This document shows, one piece after another, positions 15,142-22,570 of a stretch of 38,231 nucleotides of DNA (positions within the stretch are counted from its first letter, which is position 1; each line of letters starts with the position of its first letter). The DNA comes from Acidimicrobiia bacterium (lineage in GTDB: Bacteria > Actinomycetota > Acidimicrobiia > Acidimicrobiales > SZUA-35). The notes beneath the pieces were generated by a model that saw nothing but the letters and a program-made list of their open reading frames with translations, was not told the DNA's origin and searched no databases. The position numbers and the translations under genes are program-made. The stretch spans positions 1-38,231 of the forward strand of contig JAOTVU010000026.1 in NCBI GenBank assembly GCA_029863385.1, read 5' to 3'.

Positions 15142-15147
15142 TAGGTT
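15142..15147 (+). promoter_or_regulatory. Leaderless-type -10 element (TAGGTT) for the small Cys-rich gene
   Basis: TAGGTT ends 7 nt before the ATG at 15155, the distance expected when transcription starts at the start codon. A possible -35, TTGGCT at 15121-15126, lies 15 bp upstream, slightly short. Confidence 0.45.
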
Positions 15148-15154
15148 CTTGTTC

Positions 15155-15388
15155 ATGTCACTCACCATCGATTGCGGAACCTGCACCCGCTCGGAAACCC
15201 CCACGTGTCAGGATTGCGTGGTCACCTTCATCGTCGGTCGGGAGCCCGACGACGCGATCATCGTCGACGCCGCCGAGTTCGCCGCCGTTCGGCGGTTGCA
15301 GCGGGCCGGCCTGGTGCCTGATCTGCTGCACGACGACGGACGTCGCGACGATCAGGTCGGTGGCGCCGAAGCCGCCACCGGCGGCTGA
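15155..15388 (+). CDS. Small conserved actinobacterial protein with Cys-pair motifs (unknown function)
   Basis: The 77-residue protein begins MSLTIDCGTC and continues to CQDCVVTFIVGREPDD, giving two CxxC pairs within the first 25 residues, as in a small zinc or iron site. The remainder is LQRAGLVPDLLHDD and a polar tail. From memory, similar short proteins with CxDCVVTFI and RAGLVP are widespread in actinobacteria and have no assigned function. It lies 63 bp upstream of queG on the same strand and is divergent from the dehydrogenase. I prefer ATG 15155 to the TTG two codons earlier. Confidence 0.75.
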   Translation: MSLTIDCGTCTRSETPTCQDCVVTFIVGREPDDAIIVDAAEFAAVRRLQRAGLVPDLLHDDGRRDDQVGGAEAATGG

Positions 15389-15451
15389 CCGCAGCGGGCG
15401 ACGAGCCCGACACCGGTGTTTCGGTAGGCACCGACACATTGGTCGGGCACC

Positions 15452-16690
15452 ATGGACGGCATGACCACCGAGTTCGGTCAGCCTGTAGTGCATGGTGGGA
15501 TCTCTTCCGAGGAGATCTGTCGGCGCGGTCTCGAACTTGGCCTGGTCGCGGTCGGCGTCGCCCCGGCCGAGGTGGCCGAGCCGGCCCGAACCGTGCTGAC
15601 CATGCGGAAAGAGGCCGGTTTGGCCGGCGACATGCAGTTCACGTACCGCAACCCGCAGCGGTCGACGGATCCGCTTCATCGCATGCCGTCGGCCCGTTCG
15701 ATCGTGGTGGCCGCCCTGGCCTATGAGACGGCCGGCGCCGAGCAGACGGCGCAACCGGAACGACCGGCCAGGCCGGAGACCGCGGGCCGAATCGCCCGGT
15801 ACTCCTGGCAGGACCACTACGCCCTCCTCGCCGGCATCCTGGCCGACCTCGCCCGCCCGATTCTCGACGCCGGACATCGGTGTCAGATACTGATCGACAG
15901 CAATCACCTGGTCGACCGTCATGTCGCATGGCGGGCTGGGATCGGCTGGTACGGCAAGAACGCCAACCTTCTCATTCCCGGCCTCGGGAGCTGGTTCGTC
16001 CTGGGTTCGATCCTCACCGAGGCGCCCCTCGAACCAACCGGTCGCCCACTCGACGACGGCTGCGGACCCTGTCAACGTTGTATCGACGACTGCCCGACCG
16101 CCGCGATCGTGGCTCCCGGCATCGTCGACGCCCGGCGCTGTATCGCCTGGTTGGTTCAAGCCGGAGGCGAGATCCCGTCGGAGTTTCGTGTCGCGGTCGG
16201 CGACCGACTCTACGGCTGTGACGAATGCCAGGAGGTCTGTCCGCCGAACCGGGCTCACCCGCCGACGGCGGCGCCGACCGAACCGAAGGTGGATCTCGGT
16301 TGGGTGCTGACCGCCCCCGACGACGAGATCCTCGAGCGCCTCGGCCGCTGGTACATCGCCGACCGCAATGTCGATGTCATCCGCAGGACGGCACTCGTCG
16401 TGCTCGGCAACACCGCCGTGCCCACGTGGAGTCGACGATTCGTGGCTGACCTGCTGAACCGCTACCTCACCGCAGGCAATGCGGTGTTGCGGAACCACGC
16501 CGTTTGGGCGGCTCGCCGCCTCGGTCTGGACGGAGCAGCGGTGGAGCTGCCGCTGTGTTGCGGCCGAACCGCGTCGGGCCCACACGGTGGCCTCGGTGGC
16601 GACGATCCCTGCGAAGACCCCGGCCTCCACCGGGAGCTGACCCAACCGGTTGAACGACGCATCGAACCGGAAGCCTGGGGTGTGTCGTGA
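15452..16690 (+). CDS. queG: Epoxyqueuosine reductase QueG
   Basis: The 412-residue protein matches QueG, the cobalamin-dependent enzyme that reduces epoxyqueuosine to queuosine on tRNA. Two ferredoxin-type cluster motifs are seen: CGPCQRCIDDCP (Cys204, 207, 210, 214) and CDECQEVCP (Cys256, 259, 263), plus a Cys at about 231. The region DSNHLVDRHVAWRAGIGWYGKN corresponds to the conserved segment with the catalytic Asp and the GLGWxGKN motif. A C-terminal HEAT-like helical region follows. The last 60 residues are longer than in most QueG proteins. An alternative start is ATG 15461; neither has a strong ribosome binding site. The stop overlaps the next gene as GTGA. With queF 3.3 kb away, a queuosine role is likely. 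Confidence 0.9.
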   Translation: MDGMTTEFGQPVVHGGISSEEICRRGLELGLVAVGVAPAEVAEPARTVLTMRKEAGLAGDMQFTYRNPQRSTDPLHRMPSARSIVVAALAYETAGAEQTAQPERPARPETAGRIARYSWQDHYALLAGILADLARPILDAGHRCQILIDSNHLVDRHVAWRAGIGWYGKNANLLIPGLGSWFVLGSILTEAPLEPTGRPLDDGCGPCQRCIDDCPTAAIVAPGIVDARRCIAWLVQAGGEIPSEFRVAVGDRLYGCDECQEVCPPNRAHPPTAAPTEPKVDLGWVLTAPDDEILERLGRWYIADRNVDVIRRTALVVLGNTAVPTWSRRFVADLLNRYLTAGNAVLRNHAVWAARRLGLDGAAVELPLCCGRTASGPHGGLGGDDPCEDPGLHRELTQPVERRIEPEAWGVS

Positions 16691-17886
16691 CGGCTGCCGA
16701 CGGATCGCGCCGGCACCTGCTGGTGACCAACGACTTCCCGCCCAAGGTCGGCGGCATCCAGAACTACCTGTGGGAACTGTGGCGCCGTCTCCCGCCCGAA
16801 CAGTCCACCGTCTACACCACCCCGTATCCCGGCTGCGACGACTTCGACGCCGAGCAACCCTTCGCTGTTCACCGATGTCCCGAACCGTTTCTCATTCCCT
16901 ATCCCTGGCTGCCCCGCCGGATCGATCGTCTCGCCCGTCGGACCGGCAGTGACCTGGTGGTCCTCGACCCGGCGATACCGCTGGGGGCCATCGGACCCGG
17001 GTTGGAGCGACCGACGGCGGTGATCCTCCACGGGGCCGAGGTCACCATCCCGGGGCGGGTTCCGATTCTGCGATCGGTCATGGCTCGGACGCTGAGGGCG
17101 TCCTCGCTGGTCATCGCCGCCGGTCGGTACCCGCTGACCGAAGCCGAACGATGCGCCGGCCGGGAACTGCCGTCGGTGATCGTCCCGCCCGGTGTCGATA
17201 CCGAACGGTTCGCACCACTCGACGAGCCGCGGCGCCGGGAGGTACGCACCCGGTGGGGAGTGAGCGGCAACGACTTTCTGATCGCCTCGGTCAACCGGCT
17301 TGTGCCCCGAAAGGGCATGGATCGGTTGATTGCGGCGCTGGACCTGATGCGTGATCGAGTCTCGGCCGCCTCGAGTTCGGATCGACCCGCGGCCGGGCGG
17401 GTCTGTGCCGTCGTGGCCGGTACGGGCCGTGAGTACGGCCGCCTGCAGCGGCAGGTCGAGCAGCTACGGGTTCCCGTGCAGCTACCCGGCCGGTTGTCCG
17501 ACGACGACGTGGCCGACCTCTACGGTGCCGCCGACCTGATGGTCATGCCCTGCAACAGCCGTTGGTTCGGTCTCGAGCAGGAAGGTTTCGGGATCGCCTT
17601 TCTCGAGGCGGCGGCGGCGGGGATCGCTCAGATCGCCGGTCGCTCGGGCGGAGCACACGAAGCGGTCGAACACGGCGTCACCGGACTGATTCTCGACGAC
17701 CCCGACGACGTTCCCGCTCTGGCCGCAACGATCGGCCGGCTGATCGATCACCCCGATGAACGGATGCGGATGGGGGATGCCGCCCGCCATCGTGCCGTCG
17801 ACCAGTTCGACTACAACCAGCTTGCCCGTCGCCTGACCCGGGCCTTGGACGACTGCGAACTCGTGACGCCCGCTCGTCGCCCGTGA
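16687..17886 (+). CDS. Glycosyltransferase family 4, PimB-like (probable GDP-mannose-dependent)
   Basis: The 399-residue protein has the two Rossmann-like domains of a GT-B enzyme. The N-terminal part begins LLVTNDFPPKVGGIQNYLWEL, typical of PimB and related GT4 mannosyltransferases, and has VILHGAEVTIPGR. The linker VPPGVDTERFAP is followed by the C-terminal donor-binding domain: SVNRLVPRKGMDRLI, VVAGTGREYGRL, PGRLSDDDVADLYGAADLMVMPC and the E-x7-E region EGFGIAFLEAAAAG. PimB adds mannose to phosphatidylinositol mannoside; whether this organism makes such lipids cannot be told here. The GTG start overlaps the queG stop (GTGA), so the two are co-translated. Confidence 0.87.
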   Translation: MTAADGSRRHLLVTNDFPPKVGGIQNYLWELWRRLPPEQSTVYTTPYPGCDDFDAEQPFAVHRCPEPFLIPYPWLPRRIDRLARRTGSDLVVLDPAIPLGAIGPGLERPTAVILHGAEVTIPGRVPILRSVMARTLRASSLVIAAGRYPLTEAERCAGRELPSVIVPPGVDTERFAPLDEPRRREVRTRWGVSGNDFLIASVNRLVPRKGMDRLIAALDLMRDRVSAASSSDRPAAGRVCAVVAGTGREYGRLQRQVEQLRVPVQLPGRLSDDDVADLYGAADLMVMPCNSRWFGLEQEGFGIAFLEAAAAGIAQIAGRSGGAHEAVEHGVTGLILDDPDDVPALAATIGRLIDHPDERMRMGDAARHRAVDQFDYNQLARRLTRALDDCELVTPARRP

Positions 17887-17957
17887 GCCGGCGATCGGTG
17901 ATAGGGGCCTGTGCGGTCCGGAAACAGCCAGTGCGGGTCCTGGTCACCGCCGACGTG

Positions 17958-17963
17958 TAAGAT
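17958..17963 (+). promoter_or_regulatory. Leaderless-type -10 element (TAAGAT) for the SRPBCC gene
   Basis: TAAGAT ends 8 nt before the ATG at 17972, and no Shine-Dalgarno sequence lies between. No clear -35 box is seen. Confidence 0.5.
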
Positions 17964-17971
17964 CATTGGCG

Positions 17972-18457
17972 ATGTCGGATCGAACAACCAGCTCCATCGA
18001 GCGTCGGGCCGCTTCCACGACGGTGCAGGCCACCGTCGAGCAGTGCTACGCCGTCGGGGTCGACGTCGTGTCCTATCCAAGTTGGATCGAAAGCCTGGAG
18101 TCGGTGGTGATCGAATCCACCGATGCCGACGGCAACCCGGCCCGCGTTCGATTCGAGGCCTCCGGCCTCGGCCGGCGCTCGTCCTATGTCCTGGCCTACG
18201 ATCTGACCGAACGACCGGCCGTGCTCGGCTGGACGCTGGTGAGCGGCGACCTGGCCCGGGCCATTGAAGGGGCCTACCGGTTCTCCGACGTCACGGAGAT
18301 CGAAGGTGCTCCCATCACCCGTGTCGACTACGAACTCTCGATCGACCTGGCGGTCCCGCTGCCCGGATTCGTGAAGCGTCGGGCGGAGGACAAGATCATG
18401 GAAGCCGCACTCCGACGCTTCAAGATGGAAGTCGAACGAGTCGCCGTCGGCGGATGA
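17972..18457 (+). CDS. SRPBCC (START/Bet v1-like) family protein
   Basis: The 161-residue protein has the shape of actinobacterial SRPBCC polyketide cyclase/dehydrase-like proteins: an N-terminal strand with ERRAASTTVQATVEQCYAV, then YPSWIESLESVVIES, a run of beta strands (ARVRFEASGLGRRSSYVLAY, SGDLARAIEGAYRF, ITRVDYELSIDLAVPLPGFV) and a long C-terminal helix (DKIMEAALRRFKMEVERV). Such folds bind hydrophobic ligands or act in cofactor or lipid handling; no specific ligand can be named. The start at ATG 17972 is chosen because a -10-like TAAGAT lies 8 nt upstream. Confidence 0.8.
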   Translation: MSDRTTSSIERRAASTTVQATVEQCYAVGVDVVSYPSWIESLESVVIESTDADGNPARVRFEASGLGRRSSYVLAYDLTERPAVLGWTLVSGDLARAIEGAYRFSDVTEIEGAPITRVDYELSIDLAVPLPGFVKRRAEDKIMEAALRRFKMEVERVAVGG

Positions 18458-18516
18458 TCCACACGTTCTGACCACTATTTCTTGAGTTGGGTCCGAAACC
18501 GGTCGATTAGTAGCCC

Positions 18517-20226
18517 ATGAGGTTCCTTCGTCTCGACTTCGGAGATGATCTGCACAGCCTGGATCTGCATCCGCTGGTAACTGTTGTGTCCGGTCTGTCC
18601 CCCCAGCATCAGCGTCACTTGTTCGAGTCGGTCCGTCGGTTCTCGACGGGCAGCACGGCCGGTGTTCGTGGCCTCATCGAACACGACGGTGAGTTGGTCG
18701 AGCTCGACGGACGGTCCAAGGACAGCCTCGACTCCCTCAACACCACCTCCGACGTCGTCGTCTACGTCGATGGCGCGGCCGACTCGGCGAACCGCCTCGT
18801 GGGACTGCAGGCTGAGATCGACCAGTGGCAGCGCCGTACGGCGATCGCCGACGTCGTCGTCGAGGAGATCCGTGCCGATCTCGATCCCTCCTTGAAGGCC
18901 AAGGTCGTCGAGCTGCGCCGCCTGGTCGACCCGATGGGGGTCGAAACCAACGATCTGTCGGAGGCGTCGACGCAGCAGGTGCGCTATGCGGCGGCTCGCA
19001 ACGCCTACGAGCGGGTTCAGGCGACGGAACGGTACATGCGGAAAGTCGATCCGGTCGTCGCCGATCTGATCGAACAGTGGGATCGCTATCAGACGCTACG
19101 ACGCGACAACGAGGAACATCTCGCCAACCTCGAAGGCGAGGTCGAGCGGGCCAAGCAGGCCGTCGAACAGGCCAGGGCCAAAAAGGCTCATGCCGAATCC
19201 GAGGCCAAACCTGTCCTGTTGACGACGCAGGAGGAAGCGAGGCTCGAGGCGCTGTCCGAGCTCGACAGCGAAGGGGGCAAGGGCTGGCGGCGCAAGGGGC
19301 TCACCGATGAGGAGCAGGCCGAGATGCAGGCGCTGCTCGACAAGGTGGGGGTCAACAGCTGGACCGAATACTGGGTCTTCCGGACGGCTCCGACCGCTTC
19401 TGCGGAGCGGAGGGCCACCGTGGCCGAAGCCACCAAGGAGCTCGAACTCGCCATCGAACGGCAGCAGCGGGTCGAGCAGCTCGCCGCATCCGACCAGGTG
19501 TACCTCGAACTCGACGTGTCGCTGAATCGCATCCGTAAGGAGTCGAAGGAGTATCTGGGCGCCGTGGTCCCGAAGGACCTGGGGGCGGCTCTCAAAGGTC
19601 TGATCGACGAGGTCGAGAGCCCGGAGTGGTTGGCGGCGTTGAACGACCTGCGCGACGTCCTGGCCAGCAACGACCTGCGTCCACCGTACGGCTACGAGCC
19701 GGACGAAATCCTGGGCTGGACGGCATCCTGGTTGGAGGCCGAAGCCCGTCTGCAGGAGAGCGGCGACGAGGACTCGAATCGCGGCGCCGAGGAGCTCGAA
19801 AGCCTCAAACAGGAACTGGCACGGGCCGAGGAACACCTGCTGCGCCATCGTCGAGCTTTGATCCGCATCGAACGGGCGGAGAAGTCGGCCCGGGCCGCCT
19901 CCGAGCGGCTTGAACGCCTTCAGCTCCAGATGGCCGAGCGGCAAACCCGAACCGCTCCGTCGACCGCCGACGACGTGATCGCTTTCATCCGCCCGGTCCT
20001 CGATCGCGTCTCACTCGACGCCGGTGAATCGATCCCGGTCGTGGTCACCGGATCGATGCCGGACCTCGACGCCCGTGAGATGCAGATCCTCATGTCGGAA
20101 CTGGAGAAGACGGCCGAGAACGTGCAGATCATCGTTGTCACCAACCGCACCGAGGCCATCAGCTGGGCCGGCGAGGTCGGCCTCCGGCGGGCCGTGCTCT
20201 GCAACGGGGTGTCCGGAGGGGTCTAA
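18517..20226 (+). CDS. SMC/ABC-ATPase-like coiled-coil protein with degenerate nucleotide-binding motifs
   Basis: The 569-residue protein has the layout of a small SMC/RecN-type ATPase: N-terminal beta strands (MRFLRLDF, LHPLVTVVSG), a central coiled coil (about 150-500, for example DNEEHLANLEGEVERAKQAV) and a C-terminal ATPase-like half. The P-loop position reads SGLSPQHQRHLFESV (25-39) and lacks GK[ST]. At the Walker B position VVVTGSMPD replaces the usual hydrophobic run plus DE, while the D-loop-like LDAREMQILMSELEK (517-531) and the following IIVVTNR (H-loop strand) remain. It is therefore probably ATP-inactive. It could be a structural partner of a DNA-handling complex, but no partner is encoded nearby. 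Family not recognised by name. Confidence 0.7.
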   Translation: MRFLRLDFGDDLHSLDLHPLVTVVSGLSPQHQRHLFESVRRFSTGSTAGVRGLIEHDGELVELDGRSKDSLDSLNTTSDVVVYVDGAADSANRLVGLQAEIDQWQRRTAIADVVVEEIRADLDPSLKAKVVELRRLVDPMGVETNDLSEASTQQVRYAAARNAYERVQATERYMRKVDPVVADLIEQWDRYQTLRRDNEEHLANLEGEVERAKQAVEQARAKKAHAESEAKPVLLTTQEEARLEALSELDSEGGKGWRRKGLTDEEQAEMQALLDKVGVNSWTEYWVFRTAPTASAERRATVAEATKELELAIERQQRVEQLAASDQVYLELDVSLNRIRKESKEYLGAVVPKDLGAALKGLIDEVESPEWLAALNDLRDVLASNDLRPPYGYEPDEILGWTASWLEAEARLQESGDEDSNRGAEELESLKQELARAEEHLLRHRRALIRIERAEKSARAASERLERLQLQMAERQTRTAPSTADDVIAFIRPVLDRVSLDAGESIPVVVTGSMPDLDAREMQILMSELEKTAENVQIIVVTNRTEAISWAGEVGLRRAVLCNGVSGGV

Positions 20227-20325
20227 CCGCGCCAACGTCCGCCCGGTGGGCGGACGACGACGGCGAGCCACTACCCTTCGGTGACCGATGGACACGTTCC
20301 CACTTCGGCCATTCGAGGAGGTCTG

Positions 20326-21336
20326 ATGAAGGTTTGGCGATCCCGCGTCGGTGGGTCGGACACCGCAACGGCCCCTCGGCCTGGCTCCCACTTCATCGGC
20401 GTCGACGTCGGCGGAACCAAGATCCTGGGTATCGCGACCGACGGCGTCACCGCCACGATCGAATATCGGGAATTGGCCGCCACACCGAAGGATCCGGCCA
20501 AGTTCGCCGACGGCATTCTGGCCGTGGTCGGGGGGTTGCTCGATACCGTGCCTGATGTGGCCGGGGTCGGTGTTGGCGTCCCCGGTCTGGTCGATCACGC
20601 CGGGGTGCTGCATTACGGTCCCAACGTGCAGGGGGTGCTGGGCCTCGACATCGCCGGTGAATTGATGCGACGGTTCCCGGTGCCGGCCGTCGCCGAGAAC
20701 GACGGGTACCTCACCGCGCTCACCGAACATCGACTCGGCGCCGCCCGGGGTCACGACCACGCCATCGTCATCACCCAGGGAACCGGTATCGGCGGGGGGC
20801 TGATCGTCGGCGGTCAGGTTCTGCGGGGGGCGAACGGTTTTGCCGGCGAGCCCGGCCACATGCTCATCAACCGCTTCGGTCACCTGTGCGCCTGCGGGCG
20901 GACCGGCTGCTGGGAGGCCGTGGCCTCCGGTGCCGGCCTGGCCAACCTCGCCCGGGACGTCATCGCCGAAGGGAAGGGCGAAGCGATTCTGGCCGCCGCC
21001 GGTGGAGATCCCGGGTTGATCCGTGGCGAGCACGTGTCGGCCGCCTACTCGGACGATGACCCGGATGCGGTCGAGGTACTCGAACGGTTCTCGTGGTGGA
21101 TCGCCCAGGGGATCGGGAGCCTGATCGCCCTGCTGGATCCGAGCATCGTCGTCTTGGGCGGTGGGTTGTCGGCCATCGCCGAGGGGTTCATCGACGGCGT
21201 TTCCCGTCAGATCACCGAGACCGTGGTGGGCGGTGATCACCGGCCTGTGGTGCCGATCGTCGCTGCGGACTTCGGCCCTGAGGCCGGTGCGGTCGGCGCC
21301 GCCCTGCGGGCCAGGGACTTCGTCATCAACGGCTGA
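20326..21336 (+). CDS. ROK family sugar kinase (probable glucokinase)
   Basis: The 336-residue protein is a ROK kinase. Seen are the phosphate-1 motif GVDVGGTKILGIATDG near the N-terminus, GVGVPGLVD, the catalytic-Asp motif AENDGYLTAL, the second phosphate-binding loop TQGTGIGGGLI, EPGHM and the zinc motif CACGRTGCWE (Cys188, 190, 195). The E-x-GH motif and CxCGxxGCxE are typical of ROK glucokinases, which phosphorylate glucose with ATP; other hexoses are possible. The start at ATG 20326 is chosen because of an excellent AGGAGG 5 nt upstream; the frame is open further up without support. It is followed 45 bp later by the aminotransferase, which has its own promoter-like hexamer. Confidence 0.9.
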   Translation: MKVWRSRVGGSDTATAPRPGSHFIGVDVGGTKILGIATDGVTATIEYRELAATPKDPAKFADGILAVVGGLLDTVPDVAGVGVGVPGLVDHAGVLHYGPNVQGVLGLDIAGELMRRFPVPAVAENDGYLTALTEHRLGAARGHDHAIVITQGTGIGGGLIVGGQVLRGANGFAGEPGHMLINRFGHLCACGRTGCWEAVASGAGLANLARDVIAEGKGEAILAAAGGDPGLIRGEHVSAAYSDDDPDAVEVLERFSWWIAQGIGSLIALLDPSIVVLGGGLSAIAEGFIDGVSRQITETVVGGDHRPVVPIVAADFGPEAGAVGAALRARDFVING

Positions 21337-21368
21337 CCCGGCGAGCAATCGAGCCGACCGACCCGCGC

Positions 21369-21374
21369 TAGGCT
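21369..21374 (+). promoter_or_regulatory. Leaderless-type -10 element (TAGGCT) for the aminotransferase
   Basis: TAGGCT ends 7 nt before the ATG at 21382; no Shine-Dalgarno sequence is present between them. Confidence 0.5.
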
Positions 21375-21381
21375 CGACCGC

Positions 21382-22560
21382 ATGGAATTCCGGCGCATCA
21401 ACCAGCTCCCGCCGTATGTGTTCTCGATCATCAACGAACTGAAGATCGAGGCCCGACGAGCCGGCAACGACGTCATCGACTTCGGATTCGGCAACCCCGA
21501 TCTACCGTCACCCGATGTCGCCATCACCAAGCTGACCGACGCGGCCCGTCTGCCTCGGAACCACCGGTATTCGTCGAGCCGGGGCATCCCGAAGTTGCGG
21601 GCGGCGGTCGCCGCGATGTACAAGCGCCGGTTCGACGTCGATCTCGACCCCGAGTCCGAGGTGATCAACGTCATCGGCGCAAAGGAGGGGTTCACCCATC
21701 TCATGTGGGTGCTGCTCCAGCCCGGCGATGCCTGCCTGGTTCCAGCCCCGTCGTACCCGATACACATCTGGGGGCCGATCTTCGCCGGATCAGCGATCCG
21801 GGAGGTTGCGCTGGCCGAGGGCGACGAGTTCATCGCCAATCTGGAGCGGGCCTGGGAGTACTCGTGGCCCAAGCCCCGCACCTTGGTCATCTCGTTCCCC
21901 CACAACCCAACGACGGTCTGTGTCGACCTCGACTTCTTCCGTCGCATCGTGGAGTTCGCCAAGGAACGTGACGTCGTCGTCGTGCACGACAACGCCTACG
22001 CCGATCTGGGATTCGACGGCTACGACCCGCCGTCGATCCTGCAGGTTCCGGGGGCCAAGGATTGCTGTGTCGAACTGTATTCGATGACCAAGTCGTTCTC
22101 GATGGCCGGCTGGCGTCTGGCGTTCCTGGTGGGCAACCCGGAGATCATCGCCGCTCTGACGAAGCTCAAGAGTTATCTCGACTACGGCGCTTTCCAGCCG
22201 ATCCAGATCGCGGCAACCGTCACCCTCAACGAGGCCTCCGAGCATCCGAAACTGGTGAAGGACATCTACCAGAGCCGGCGCAACACCCTGTGTGACGGGT
22301 TGTCCCGCATCGGTTGGGAGATCGCCCGTCCGAAAGGAACGATGTTCGTCTGGGCTCCTATTCCCGAGCCGTACCGGCACATGTCGTCGCTCGAGTTCAG
22401 TTCCCATCTCGTCGAGAAAGCCGACGTGGCCACCTCGCCGGGCGTGGGTTTCGGGCCCGGGGGAGAGGGCCACGTGCGGTTCGCTCTGATCGAGAACGAA
22501 CAGCGGACCAATCAGGCCATCCGCAACCTGCGCCGGGCGCTGCCCGATCTGGCCTCCTGA
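21382..22560 (+). CDS. alaC: Class I/II PLP aminotransferase, AlaC-like (glutamate-pyruvate type)
   Basis: The 392-residue protein is a fold-type I aminotransferase. The N-terminus RRINQLPPYVFSIINELK followed by DVIDFGFGNPDLPSP is characteristic of AlaC and its relatives. The PLP lysine is Lys237 in SMTKSFSMAGWRL; the Asn/Asp pair is in SFPHNPTTV and VVVHDNAYADLGFDG, and the carboxylate-binding Arg is in GHVRFALIENEQR. AlaC transfers the amino group from glutamate to pyruvate to make alanine; members of the group can act on other 2-oxo acids. It ends 10 bp before the convergent glycerol kinase gene, with no room for a separate terminator. Confidence 0.88.
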   Translation: MEFRRINQLPPYVFSIINELKIEARRAGNDVIDFGFGNPDLPSPDVAITKLTDAARLPRNHRYSSSRGIPKLRAAVAAMYKRRFDVDLDPESEVINVIGAKEGFTHLMWVLLQPGDACLVPAPSYPIHIWGPIFAGSAIREVALAEGDEFIANLERAWEYSWPKPRTLVISFPHNPTTVCVDLDFFRRIVEFAKERDVVVVHDNAYADLGFDGYDPPSILQVPGAKDCCVELYSMTKSFSMAGWRLAFLVGNPEIIAALTKLKSYLDYGAFQPIQIAATVTLNEASEHPKLVKDIYQSRRNTLCDGLSRIGWEIARPKGTMFVWAPIPEPYRHMSSLEFSSHLVEKADVATSPGVGFGPGGEGHVRFALIENEQRTNQAIRNLRRALPDLAS

Positions 22561-22570
22561 CGGGCCCTCG

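Noticed and set aside
15158..16645. A 495-codon frame antisense to queG
   Set aside because: queG motifs on the plus strand are unmistakable; the antisense product has no domain and no ribosome binding site.
20011..21348. A 445-codon frame antisense to the ROK kinase
   Set aside because: Shadow of the kinase gene; low-complexity product without motifs.
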